From NCBI GenBank assembly GCA_030035585.1, contig CM057476.1, positions 21,374,501 to 21,438,500 on the forward strand: a DNA stretch of 64,000 nt, written 5' to 3'. Source of the stretch: Dugong dugon (Eukaryota; Chordata; Mammalia; Sirenia; Dugongidae). Position 1 is the first letter of the stretch; each line of letters begins with the position of its first letter. The position numbers and the translations under genes are program-made. Shown here in pieces: positions 22,561 to 34,734 of this stretch. The notes beneath the pieces are model-generated. The model was given only the letters and a program-made list of their open reading frames with translations. It was not told the origin of the DNA and searched no databases.

Positions 22561-24944
22561 CTGGAGGCCAGCCTGGCCCAGAGCCAGGCTGTCTGGGTTT
22601 GAGTGTGACAATCCACTGCACGTAGAGCCCTTGGCACAGAGTCTGGAACACATTAAGGGTTGATAAATGTTGGCTGTTAATATCATTAAGACTATTGTTA
22701 CTAGACTACGGGCTAACTATGTGGCCTTTAGCAAGTTTCTGCCTCTGGGCCTTGGTTAGGTCTCTAAATACCTTCCAGCTTCAACATTTTCCAGCCCTAT
22801 AATAAGGTCACAGAGGGCTCCCTGTTTTCCTTGGGTCTCAACTGAGTTTAAACCCCTTGAGCTGGTCCTGAGGGGATCAGGATCCTGGCCTGGGAGGGGG
22901 GCCACATAAGAGCCACAGAGGAAGTGGGTGGGTTGGGGTGGGGGGAACAACACTTAGGATACTGTAAGGGCTGCCCAGCTAGAAAGCAGGGAGTGCTTTC
23001 TCCCAGTGGGCCAACTATTTCTCACCAAAAATCTATTATGTTCCCCTGTAATTTGATCAGGCAAGAAGGGGGCCCCAAATTAAGTCTGGAACTAGCAAAT
23101 TATCTGCTAATTGCACCCTCTGATTTCCATCTCATGAACAGAGTGCAGATGGAAGAAAATGCAAGCCACAAAGAGACCAGGGCTAGGGAGCACATGAGCA
23201 TAACTCCTCTTGACATTTCACACAGCTCTGTTGGCACGGTGGTGGCGCCACAGTGAGTCGGTGTCTAGGAATGCATGCAGAAGGCTGCAGGCGTCCTCCT
23301 CTCCCCCACTCCCCACACAAAGGACTCAGTGGGTGGGTAGGTGGGGAACTAGTGAGAGGCCTTCTCAATGCTATGAAAACTGCCTCCCCCTGGAAGAGGG
23401 GTAACTTTCTCCCCATGTTGTGAGCTGAAGCGGAAGCCCCTCCCAGGTAGATTCCATTTGACCCCCCGTAAATCTAGACTTCAGGAGGAACCTCTGAAGG
23501 TTTGATCACCAGAGGTGATAAGCTGCTGGCTGCTCAAACCAAAGTGTGTGGTTCTTCAGGGCCAACTTCCAAGGGCTATAATCACCAGAATTAGGAGGCA
23601 AAAGGTCACACTGGAGGCTCTATTCCCTTCCTGCCCTTGGAGATGGTCCTGGGTGGTAAGCTGCTCTTCTAGGTCCCAGAGCAGCTGACAGACTATTCAG
23701 CAATTATGAAAGCTCTGGCCTCGCACTGGCAGTTACAGTAAGGATAAAACAGCAGGAGAGGTGCTGATCTCCTGCACATTTCACAAATTGGAAACCTGGC
23801 AGGAACGTGAGCAAACTGACCCTCAGAACCAGTTGTGACACCAGCCTTTAAGGCATCTGCAGGCTAAAGAACAGGCTTCAAGGTCCACAGCCCTAATTGC
23901 ACACTGGTGAGAAGTAGTGAATCAATACTCTACCTCTCCTTGGAGGAAGGTTCTGGTCAATTAATCTGAAAGCCCATGGAACTGTGTTCGTGTGGGGCCC
24001 TCTATGAGCCGGGAGGACTTCAACCAAGATAAGGTGAGCATGGTCCCACCCACCTACTGACCATTTTTCCTGCCTCTGCTCCCTCCCTCTTCCAACTCAC
24101 CTTTCCCACTACAGCATATAGTCATGTTTCTGAAATAAGGGTTCCAGCATTCCACTGCTAGAAATTTTGCCTAGAGAAATATTTCTACAAATGTGTGAAG
24201 ATGTGTTTAAGGATGCTCAGTGATCCATGCATCCATCAACAGGGTGGGCTAAAAATACCACGAACACTGGACAATGGCGCTGTTAGAAAAGACGAAGTAG
24301 ATCATAGGTATCGAGACAGAAAGCTGTCCCAGCTAAAGTGTTAAGTGAAAAATCCAAGCTTCAGAGAGAATATATATCTTACTGTTTTAAAAGTCTATGT
24401 GTATAATCCATAGAGAACAGCTGGAAGACTATCTACCATAGGATTATCACTTTTCCCTTTAGAGTAGTGAAACAAGGAAACAAGAATGAAACAACATTCA
24501 TTTTCTACCATTTTGGCATTGTTTACACTTTTCTTACACTTAAGCATTGCTTTTTAAAATGATAAATGAACAACAAAAAGAAGTCCTGTGATTTAGAGCA
24601 AACACCTCCTCATGCTTTTTCCAAAGGACAAATTCTGCCTCGGGGCACCACACTCAGGTCCCTAGGGCTGCCTCTTTACTTCCCCATCAGCCCACCACCA
24701 TGGCCACCCCATATCCCACTCCATTTCTTGACCTGTCTCCAGCAACCCACCAGGGATCCTGCCACTACAATAGAGGACCCCAATATGTTGGGTAGGTTGA
24801 GCTCCTGCTTCTGATTTTTCTAGATTTCCTGCTCACATTCTTACTGTCAGGATATCATGAGAATGTTTATCAAATACCTTGCGGAAATCAAGAGAGGGTC
24901 TCACAACTGGTAACCCAGTGAAAACATGAAGTCAAGTCTAATTG

Positions 24945-24985
24945 TTGTCAGCTGTTGTCGAGTCAGCTCCAATTCAGGGTACCCT
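24945..24985 (-). mobile_element. AfroSINE or RTE tail fragment
   Basis: A short scrap, GTTGTCGAGTCAGCTCCAAT, resembles the shared AfroSINE/RTE tail. It is too short to assign to either. Confidence 0.4.
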
Positions 24986-25344
24986 AATATATAATGAAAG
25001 GAAGGAAATACTGGCCGGTCCTCCATCATCTTCAAGTCTAGTAAGTCATGATTAATTCATTACTATTGAATCCTAGGGACCAACTCCTTTTTCTAATTGC
25101 TCACTATCCCACCTATTCCATCATCTGCTCAGAATTTTATGAAGGAGTCAAGTCAAAAGAATTCTGCATTTACTCTTTACAGGATCTCTTTTTCCTCCTT
25201 TCTGAAAACTGGGCCTTTTGTATAGTAGGTATGGAATGAATAATCATTATACTTGAGACATCGCCCCATTCTCCAAGGTTTCTCAAAAGTTACTAACAGT
25301 TCTTGTACATGCGAAGATTGTTGAAATGACAGATGTTTTGTTTT

Positions 25345-25523
25345 TGTTGTTAGGTGCCACGTAGACTCGGTTCTGACTCATAGCGACCCTATATACAACA
25401 GAAAAAACCATTGCCTGGTTCTGCACCAATCCTCACAATCTTTGCTATGTTTCAGCCCACTGTTGCAGCCAGTGTGTCAATCCATCTCAGTGACGGTCTT
25501 CCTCTTTTTCCCTGACCCTGTAC
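25345..25523 (-). mobile_element. RTE LINE 3'-end fragment
   Basis: About 180 bp parallels the 3' end of the larger RTE copy at 29.4 kb, from the GTTGTTAGGTGC start through GACTCATAGCGACCCTAT to the GTGTCAATCCATCTCA block. It is a strongly 5'-truncated insertion on the minus strand with no coding part left. Confidence 0.85.
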
Positions 25524-25537
25524 AATGTTTTGTTACC

Positions 25538-25669
25538 TACCGTATTTTTATGCAAATAACGCATGTATTACACATTTTCCTGCCAACCTCACAACACCCT
25601 CCGGCGTTATTCTCCTAAGGACGCTATGCACATTATACGTGTGGGCACATGATTTGCGAAAATATGGTA
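25538..25669. mobile_element. Short inverted-repeat DNA element (MITE-like)
   Basis: The block begins TACCGTATTTTTATGCAAAT and ends in the inverse, whose reverse complement begins TACCATATTTTCGCAAAT. The ends are therefore imperfect inverted repeats of about 18 bp bounded by TA. At 132 bp without coding potential it fits a non-autonomous DNA transposon. A TA boundary suggests the Tc1/mariner group, but I cannot name the family. It sits just beside an RTE fragment. Confidence 0.55.
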
Positions 25670-26254
25670 TATATATATTTACCACAGTTTTTAAAAAAGC
25701 AAAAAACAGAGCTGTAGGTATGCTATAATGTCAGCATGTTTATTTGAAAAATAAATATACAACTAATAAAAAAAATTGCTGACTGAATAACTCCAGAGCC
25801 TGTGCTCTTGATCTCTCTGCCAAATGAGAAAACACATGGAAAGCAGTCAGTACAGTGCCTGGCACACAGTAACTTGTCAATAAACAGAAGCAATTATTAT
25901 TTAAAACAAAAAAAGGTTACTAACAGTTCCATCACTGTACCAATACGGTTTTTCCCCTCCTTTGTTCAGCAGCTTGGGAAATAATTTCTCTGGTCTGAAG
26001 ATCTGCGCCTATCTCATGACTAGGTACTTGCATACATCTTGGGCTTCAGTTCCTCCCATCCTATTTCAAGTTCATGAGCTCTAAAACAAGGATTGGACTA
26101 TATCTCTAAGGATCTTTCTTTCCAGACACCAAATTTTATGCTTTTTTCTTTCCATAATAACTGATTCCAATGAGTACCAAGGGCTGTCTTCTGTCTGGCA
26201 TTTGTTAACACTGCACCACATTCCAGAAGCAGTGGACACTTACCTCCCACTCAA

Positions 26255-26475
26255 GAAAGCACTGACGAAGTGAGTTCCATGAGCCGGGCACTTAGCTGGG
26301 CTTGCTCACATTTAGTTCTTACAACCCTGTGAGGCTAGGATTATCATCTTTTTACATATGAGAGAACTAAAGCTTGGAGAGGAGAATGTGATGTTCAAGA
26401 TCACAGGGCTAGCAGGTGGAAAAGCTGGGAGTTAAACCCAAGACTTCAGACTCCAAGTCCAAGATACTAAAGCTG
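26255..26475 (-). repeat. MIR SINE remnant
   Basis: Reverse-MIR order: AGTTCTTACAACCCTGTGAG, TTACATATGAGAGAACTAAA and GATCACAGGGCTAGCAGGTG. Confidence 0.75.
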
Positions 26476-26509
26476 CCTCAAATAACTATATCCTACATCT
26501 ATTTGATTT

Positions 26510-26727
26510 ACAAGGAACCCAGTTGGCGCAGTCATTAAGAATGCAGCTGCCAACCGAAAGGTCAGTGGTTCAAAGCCGCCAGCCACTCCACAGGAGAAAG
26601 ATGTGGCAGTCTGCTTGCATAAAGATTACAGCCTTGGAAACCCTATGGGGCAGTTCTACTCTGTCCTGTAGTGTGGCTATGAGTCAGAATCAACTTGATG
26701 GCACCGGGTGTATATGTATATATTTTT
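26510..26727 (+). mobile_element. AfroSINE (long form) with target duplication
   Basis: A full copy with GTTGGCGCAGTCATTAAGAA, GAGAAAGATGTGGCAGTCTG and TATGAGTCAGAATCAACTTG. It is flanked by TATTTGATTT at 26500-26509 and 26728-26737. Confidence 0.93.
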
Positions 26728-29377
26728 TATTTGATTTGGTGTTTCTGAAAGTATGGTCTAAGGAATAGCAGCATTAGATTCCCTTGAGACACTTGGTGAA
26801 AATGATCAGAATAAAGAGGAACAGGACCCAGAATTCTGGATTTTCAACAAGCTCCAGTGTTTCTGATGCACTCCAAAGTTTGAAAACCACAGCTTTACTC
26901 TTCCCAAGTGCTTTTTCACTTGATTTCATTTTCTCTTACACTAACTCAGAGAGGCAGAGAGGGAAGATCACTATTATCCCCTTGTTACACGCAAGGAAGT
27001 GAATGCACAGAAAGGTTGCTCACCTTCTTATTCTGAATGCAACTTAATAAATAAATGTTTGGTTGTTGACATTTTTTTAAAGCCTTGGCTCACTGGGGAC
27101 TTCACCCTTCCTGGCACTGTTCTTACACATTTGTAACTCCCCACGGTAGCTGCCTCTCTCATTTCCTCAGTGACAATGTAGTGGTGCCCAGGGTACTACA
27201 GAAAAAGGTGGCTCCAGAAGATAGGGTCATCCCATAAAAAGGCCACCTCTGGAACTGAAACATGTTTTAAAAATAATACACAAGGGATGACATTAGCCAA
27301 CCTTAGAAACAGTTGGTGCTGCTGCCAGGAGCCAGGGCGATTGATGGGAGCGGAGCAAAGCAGCCTCTGAATCAAATCAAGATCACTGCAGGGCACCCTC
27401 AGGAAGGCTTGGTTGGACTCTGATGGACACAAAGAAGACTCGAATCCCAGCCTGGCATGAAGTACTAGGGGTGAGGAATGTGCTGGCAGAGGTCTGGAGA
27501 AAGAATTTATTAGTACCCCTCCAGCACAACCCAGGGGGAAGGGATTATAGCCCTTGGGGAAAAAAACAAGGCAAATGAGCACAGTGGGGTGCCACAGTGA
27601 AGAGCACATGCCATCCCTCGAGACCCTAGCTTTGGTGCTTTCAGACTTTGGAATGACATTTACAGACTGAGGTCTTATTCCATTCCCAAAGTAAAGCTCT
27701 TGCCTGGGAGGATACTGCAGAGCAAAGAGATGGTGATGATGCATCCCAGAAAGGCTTCATCCAAGTGCTCCAAAGAGGAAGGTGGTCATTCAACAAAGAC
27801 ATCGTTCGCCCAGCAGTCACCCTGCTAAGCTCTGGGATACAAAGACGAACTAGATATGGCTCCAGCTTTAGAGAGTTTCATCCTTTAAGAGTGATGCTCG
27901 ATGTATAAACAAATACCAACAGGGCCCTAACTGAGGCATGAGGAGAGTAATACAGTCTCCTCTGCATGCTGGGGAAGGGTGGGGTGGATTCAGGGAGGCT
28001 TCTCCACCGAGGACAGGATGTATCACTGACTTGCACAACATGTGCAAATGCACTGAGGCATAACAGGGAACGCTGTGCTCCAGCAACAGTGAGCAGGTCT
28101 GTAAGCTGCAGCGCAGTGCATATGTGGGGCGTGACCAGAGAGGAGGCCAGCCAGGGTGGTGGGAGAGGGCAGGAGGCAACTGCCAATAGCCAGGTCCACC
28201 AGGCTAAAGAATAGCCCATTGAAAGTGACGATTTACCAGAAGTTTTTAAGCAAGCAGAAGTTCCCAATTAATGAATGAACATAAAGCCTGAAACATCAAA
28301 GAGAATGCTGGTTTTCAGTTGCCAGTCCCTCTCCCTGAATGGCTAGCTGCGGATATGTCCACGTGAAGTCTGCTGGCCAAGAAGTATGCACCAAGAACAG
28401 AACTGTGTCTCCGTCCTCAGGCCACATCTCTACTGAGCTGTTCATTTTAACAGCAGAGATTTGTCTGTAAGGACCATAAGCATGTAAGAGTGAGACTGCA
28501 ACCCCTTGTAGATAATCATTTCACTGCTGCTTTATGATACTAATATTAGAAAATTCAATGTCTAACATTCAGTGTCAAATGCTCTCTTCACATAGATGCT
28601 CTTCTCTTGGCTGCACTGGACACCTGAGCAACCTTCCAACAGTGCCAGGAGAAGAGCCCTGGCAGAGAAGACCTAAATATTTGCCCTGGCTAACAACAAA
28701 ATTTGCTGTGTGATCTTAAGCAAGCCATTATACTTCTGTGGGCTTCAATTTCTTCCTGTGTAAAAAGACGGAGTTAGGTGAACAAACATTCCACACTAGT
28801 AGGTCAGTGCTGAAAGGAAGGGTTGTGGTCAGAAGAAGTTTGGCTGGCCAACCACTCAGAGACCTCTCCCAGGCTGGAATCACCTTGGTGAAGGATCCTA
28901 ATCGGATCTGATTTTTGGCCTTGTAGGTCCAGAAACAGAACTTCATGGCATCCAGAGAGGTGCAGACATTCTATGATGGTTCCATTCTAACCACTTATCA
29001 ACCCCACTGTCCATTTATGAATTTATAATAGAAATCAGAACACCCACATCCTTAGACCTTTCCTGTTATCAAGGACTCCAGGAAGCTGAACTAGGAATCA
29101 GAAGGCTGCTCTGTTAGCATGGACTTAAATAAAGGGAAACGACTAGCCATGAGAGAAGTTTCATTCTGGCAGCGGTGCATATGCCTGCTGAACCAGACCT
29201 GCCTACAACAAAGAACCCCTTCTGGTGACCAAACCTAGATTCAGCGTCTTTACCTAGACACACCACTAATTTTGCCTCACTGGTTTTTCACTTTCTGTTC
29301 CACTGCTATTGACTCATTATTCTATTAATTTTATACTAATTTTTAATTGAAAAAAATCATCACTTCTTTAGATATGT

Positions 29378-30631
29378 GTTGTTGTTAGATGCTGTCAAGT
29401 TGGTTCTGACTCATAGCAACCCTATGCACAACAGAACGAAACACTGCCTGGTCCTGCAGCAACATCACAATCATTGCTGTATTTGACCCCATTGTTGCAG
29501 CCATTGTGTCAATCCATCTCACTGAGGGTCTTCCTCTTTTTTGCTGACTTTACCAAGCATGGTCCTTCCTGATAACATGTCCAAAGTATGTGAGACAAAG
29601 TCTCGCCATCCTCGCTTCTAAGGAGCATTCTGGCTGTACTTCTTCAAAGACAGATTGGTTTGCTCTTCTGGCAGTCCATAGTATATTCAATATTCTATGC
29701 CAATACCATAATTCAAAGGCATTAATTCTTCTTTGGTCTTCCTTATTCATTGTCCAGCTTTTGCATGCATAGGAGGTGACTGAAAATACCACGGCTTGGG
29801 TCAGGCACACCTTAGTCTTCCAAGTGAGATCTTTGCTTTTTAACACTTCTAAAGAAGTCTTCTGCAACAGATTTGCCCAATGGAATACACTGTTTGATTT
29901 CTTGACTGCTGCTTCCATGGGCATTGACTGTGGATGCAAGTAAAACGAAATCCTTGATAACTTCAATACCTTCTCTGTTTACCATGATGTTGCTTACTGG
30001 TCCAGTTGTGAAGATTTTTGCTTTATGTTCAGGTATAATCCATACTGAAGGCTGTAGTCTTTGATCTTCATCAGTAAGTGCTTCAAGTTCTCTTCACTTT
30101 CAGCAAGCAAGGTTGTGTCATCTGCATATTGCAGGTTGTTAATGAGTCTTCCTCCAGTCCTGATGCTGTGCTCTTCATATAATCCACCTTCTCGGATTAT
30201 TTGCTTAGCATACAGACTGAATAAGTATGGTGAAAGGATACAACCCTGACGCACACCTCTCCTGATTTTAAACCATGTAGCATTGCTTTGTTCTGTTTGA
30301 ACGACTGCTTCTTGGTCTATGTACAGGTTCCACATGAGCACAATTAAGTGTTCTGGAATTCCCATTCCTTTGCAACGTTATCCATATTTGTTATGATCCA
30401 CACAGTCAAATGCCTTTGCATAGTCAATAAACACAGATAAACACCTTTCTGATATTCTCTGCTTTCAGCCAAGATCCATCTGACATCAGCAATGATATTC
30501 CTCACTCCACGTCCTCTTCTGAATCTGGCTTGAATTTCTGGAATTTCTCTGTTGATGTACTGCTGCAACTGTGTTTGAATTATCTTCAGCAAAATTTTAC
30601 TTGGGTGTTATTTAATGATATTGTTTGACAA
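29378..30631 (-). mobile_element. RTE-clade (BovB-like) LINE, 5'-truncated
   Basis: This dead 1.25-kb LINE copy on the minus strand is flanked by a 10-bp target duplication, TTAGATATGT, at 29368-29377 and 30632-30641. Decayed frames encode reverse transcriptase hallmarks: R-R-G-V-R-Q-G-C-I-L-S-P-Y-L-F-S and Y-A-D-D-T-T-L-L-A-E-S. Downstream is the typical RTE C-terminus with W-T-A-R-R-A-N-Q-S-V and L-T-Y-F-G-H-V-I-R. At least two frame changes separate the pieces and the 5' half, including the endonuclease, is absent. Its 3' end (CTATGAGTCAGAACCAACTT on the minus strand) is nearly the AfroSINE tail, marking this family as the likely driver of those SINEs. Confidence 0.92.
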
Positions 30632-30744
30632 TTAGATATGTAATAATCACCAATGCACATATAATTCAGTCTTGAGAGACATTTGCCTCCCTAGTAGCTA
30701 ATAACAAGCTAATAACAAGCAACTTACGCTCACGAGCGCTCACT

Positions 30745-30975
30745 CTGCCCAAGATCCTGTTCCTAGTGCTTGACATGACTTCACTCATTAAACTCTCACA
30801 ATAACAGCAGAGGTAGGCAATTGTTAGTATTTCCATTTTATAGATAAGGAAATGAAGCACAGAAAGGTTAAGTAACTTGCTCAAGGTATACAGCTAATAA
30901 ATGGCAGAACCAGGATTTGAACCCAAGCCATCTGGTTCTAGAGACTGTACTCTTAACTACTATACAATACTGCTC
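30745..30975 (-). repeat. MIR SINE remnant
   Basis: Reverse-MIR order: ATTTTATAGATAAGGAAATG, AAGTAACTTGCTCAAGGTAT, ATTTGAACCCAAGCCATCTG and CTTAACTACTATACAATACT. Confidence 0.85.
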
Positions 30976-31699
30976 TCACTGAATGCAGATTAGTTTAACT
31001 CAATGAGGACAAACTTCATTTCCAAGTTCTTTGGGAGCCAACCTATCTACTACCTCCCCACCCCGTATATCACCTATAAATAAAAGGTACTATGTACTAC
31101 ATTTTTTCTATCTATACTTAATGGGCATCTATAACTAATGCCAGTCTTCAAAGCTTCTAAAATTAAAAACAAACAAACAAACCCACTTACAGCTGGCAGT
31201 GAAATTTTTCAGATTTTAGGTCAATTCACAACTAGTTTGGGTTGGAGTGGCTGAACTCACTCTTTCCCTATTGACTCTCTCCAGAAGGTACCCAGGGCTT
31301 TTTCCTGTCTGGGCTGTACCTACAGAGAAAGCAGAGCTCAAGCCTTGCTGCTGGAGGGGACTCCTGGGAAGCCTCTCTGCCTTCTCCTCATTGTGGGGTG
31401 GTTCCTTGCGGGGCAGAAGACAAAGCTTCAACTTATCACCTCTACACTTGCAGGCAATCTGCCAAAATGGTCAATGACCGGAACTGATTGCTCCCTGCCA
31501 TTTACAGTAACTGCAGCCTCAGTAGCTATAAGGGAAGGCTGTGGGGAAGGGGAAGGGCAGGGGAAGGCCTCACTTATATCATATCTCTCGGCCAGCTCTG
31601 GAAATTCATTCAAGAAATAGCCCTCCCATGCCAATTCGGTGGGGACACAATGAGGGGCAAAAAGTCCCATGGCCCCTGATCTAGTTATGCTTACAAACG

Positions 31700-32640
31700 A
31701 TTAGAGGTCTCAGATGTCATTAAGGAGATGATCACATGAATGAACGTGAAATTAAAACTACAAAAAAGGCTTCAAGGAAAGGTCTATGAAAGCATAAAAT
31801 GGGGGACCTGACCTAATCTTCAGGGGTGGGGATAACTATTTTGCTGAGATATCCAGGTAAAGACCTGAAGAGTGAACAATTATTATTTTTGACAATTATT
31901 TTTGCCTAATTAATCAGGAAAAAAGAGAGAGGGGGCATTCTGAACTGAGGGGACAGCATGAACAAAGCCCTTGTCAAGAGAAGAGGGTACATTTTGGGTC
32001 CTGTGAAGAAGAGCAATGAGGCTGGAGTACAGAGAACAGGAGGCTATGGAGATGAGGGAAGGCTGCACCACAGGGAACTCTGTAGACTACTTTGGTCTTT
32101 ACCCAAGAACACTGGGAAGTCATGGTAGTGTAAAAGTAAGGAGAGATGCGATCAGCTATATATACATCATACATACACACACACACATACGTATACATTT
32201 AAAGATCATTCACGCAGGCTGCTCTGTGGAGAATGGACTGGGGGGTGACAGAGTGACTGTGGGGAGACAGAAGGCTACTGCAGCAGTCCCATGAGAGATG
32301 ATGGTAGGCTGGAACAGTGTGGTGGTGGGAGAACTGCAAAGAAGTGGATGTGTTCAAAATACAATCTGGAGATAAACTGACAGGCTTGGATATGGAGGAT
32401 GAGAGAGAAGAAGCATCAAAGAGAAGTCCCAGGTTTCTGGTTTGGGCAGTGGGTAGATGGTGGTGCCATTCAATGGGATAAGTTACACTGGGAAAGGACC
32501 CAGTTCTGGGGGAGAAGACCAAAAGTCCAGCTGTGTCTAAGGTGCCTGTAAAACACACAAAGGTACATGTCAAGTTGACAGCAGGATATATGGGTCTAGA
32601 GCTCAGTGAAGAGTTTTGGGTTGGAGATATTTATTTTGGC
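31700..32640 (+). repeat. Ancient mammal-wide G/A-rich dispersed repeat
   Basis: The text runs through ACCTGACCTAATCTTCAGGG, GGACAGCATGAACAAAGCCC, GGGAAGTCATGGTAGTG, GGCTGCTCTGTGGAGAATGG, GCAGCAGTCCCATGAGAGAT and CCCAGGTTTCTGGTTTGG. This order recurs widely in mammals as an old dispersed repeat that I recognise but cannot name. A TA/CA microsatellite lies inside it at 32156-32200. Weaker copies appear at 7140-7470, 27780-28160 and 40090-40330 in the same orientation. It is non-coding. Confidence 0.5.
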
Positions 32641-32954
32641 TCATCAGTGTGTGCAGGACAACTGAAGCCACAAGCGTGGGTGAAACTGTCTAGGGAGAAA
32701 ATAGAGCAAGCACCTTCAGAAATGACAACATCTCACCGGTGGATAGAGGAGGTAAGCAAACCAGAATGGCAAGAGAGGTGGGAGGAAAACCAGGAGAGTA
32801 TGGAATATCATGGAAGCCAAGGGAAGAGAAGGTTTCAAGACTGACAAATACGCTCATAATAAATGCTAACATCTATTAACTCCTAACAATGGCCAGGTAC
32901 TGTGGTAAGAGCTTTGACTACATGCCAAATTTAACCTGCCTAACAATTTTTTTT

Positions 32955-33130
32955 GGAAACCCTGGTGGCATAGTGGTTAAGAGCTACAGCTGCTAACCAA
33001 AAACGGTCAGCAGTTCGAATCCACCAGGTGCTCCTTGGAAACCCTATGGGGCAGTTCTACTCTGTCCTACAGGGTCACTATGAGTCAGAATCGACTCGAC
33101 GGCAATGGGTTTTTTTTTTTTTTTTTTTTA
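32955..33130 (+). mobile_element. AfroSINE (short form), first of a tandem pair
   Basis: It has AACCCTGGTGGCATAGTGGT, CCTTGGAAACCCTATGGGGC and GAATCGACTCGACGGCAATG, then a T tract. The upstream flank AACAATTTTTTT resembles AACAATCTTTTGA, which follows it and flanks the next SINE. Confidence 0.93.
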
Positions 33131-33143
33131 AACAATCTTTTGA

Positions 33144-33357
33144 AGGAGCCCTGGTGGTACAGTGGTTAAGCACTTGGCTGCTAACAGAAAGGTCAGCGGC
33201 TTGAACGCACCAGCCGCTCAGCAGGAAAAAGATGTGGCAGTCTGCTTCTGTAAAAATCACAGCCTTGGGAACCCTATGAGGCAGTTCTACTCTGTCCTAT
33301 AGGGTTTCTACCTATGAGTAAGAATCGACTTGAAGGCAGTGGGTTTTGGTTGTTTTT
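33144..33357 (+). mobile_element. AfroSINE (long form), second of a tandem pair
   Basis: It has AGCCCTGGTGGTACAGTGGT, AAAGATGTGGCAGTCTGCTT and GAATCGACTTGAAGGCAGTG. It is flanked by exact 13-bp duplications AACAATCTTTTGA at 33131-33143 and 33358-33370. Confidence 0.95.
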
Positions 33358-33989
33358 AACAATCTTTTGATGTGGGAACCATTGTTTCTACCTTTTATAG
33401 ATAAGCAAACTGGCAAACAGGTTTAACAGCTGACTCAAGGTCAGGTGGCTGGTCAGTGGTGATGCTAGGATGTAAACCCAAGCACGTGACTCCAAACTCT
33501 TATTTACTTTCCTCTACTATCTCTAACACAGTTCTGTCAAACACGTAAGACTAGGACTGAAGAGTGGCCAGTGGCCTGACTGACAAGGCTGTCCTCTGGA
33601 ACATCTCTAAGGGAAAGTTGTTTCAGGGGAGTGACTGAATGGAAGCCAGGCTGGAGTCCACTTTAGGACTCTCCATGTTATTATTACCTGTTGCCAGTTG
33701 TCTGAGGGAGCCAGTTAGGGGACCAGGCTAGTATATCAACTCTGTATCCCTAACAGTGCCCAATTCAGTGCTCTTAATATAGCAGATGATGGTCAAAATT
33801 ATATGTGGACAGTTAATATATAAGAAGCACAATGCTGCCATGTGTTGCTGCTAACCCTTCACATTATACCATTCTAATGTTTCCAGAGAAATCGAGGCTA
33901 ATAGTTACACAGTTACCCAGTGACTGGCTAAGCTAAGACTCAAACCCCAGTCTTCTGAGTCCAAGTTTCCACTGAGATTTTCCTGGGAG

Positions 33990-34190
33990 TGTTAGTGGAA
34001 AGAGGACCCTCTGGGGAGCCAGAAAGACCTGAGTTCAAATATCAGCGTTGTGTGATCCTGAGCAAGTTACTTTGCCTTTCTGGGCCTCCCATGGCTTTAG
34101 TATAAAATGGGGATCACAGGGTTATTGTGAAGATTGAATCAGATCATCTAAGTGAAGCTCCCAATACAATGCTTAATAAATATCAGTCAT
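33990..34190 (+). repeat. MIR SINE remnant
   Basis: MIR order: GACCTGAGTTCAAATATCAG, CTGAGCAAGTTACTTTGCC, TAAAATGGGGATCACAGGGT and TGCTTAATAAATATCAG. Confidence 0.8.
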
Positions 34191-34734
34191 TCATCCTTGG
34201 CCCCACCCTCATCTCTCTGCCCTCTCTCCATTTCCGCCCTGGACAGAAGCTGTGGGGCCTCTATGTAGTCTTAGGCCTCTTTTCCCAAAGAACAGAGCAG
34301 GATCAAGGAACGCTGAAGACCACATGCTGCTGCTACATCCTAGGAGTCCCACTCTGTGTCATGTTGGAGTACCTCACTAGAGCAAAGGAAGGCCTAGGCG
34401 GCTGTCCTTCCCCTCCTCTGGCAGGAAGGCCCCAGCCTCCTGTCCAACAGCCAGCTTTAATGACCTGCTGGTTGCCTGTTTCCTTAAAGATAAACTGGAC
34501 AAATGAGCAAATACCTTCTGGAGAAAGATGCAGGCAGAATCAAAAGCTTGGGTCAAGAATTGCAGCAGCAACATCAATAGTACAACAGCAGATGGCAGGG
34601 TTGCTCTGGTGACTCCCATATCAGGAGATGGGGACCCAGGAGAAATTGAACAGCACTTTTATTGACACTTTAGAGAGTTTATAAAGCCTTTGAGTCAAGA
34701 CCATTCAGTGTTATCTGACACCACCAGTGTGTGG

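Noticed and set aside
27196-27744. 182-codon minus-strand open frame in LIMK2 intron 2
   Set aside because: No domain or known family is visible, and the flanks carry ancient repeat text. It is likely a chance frame.
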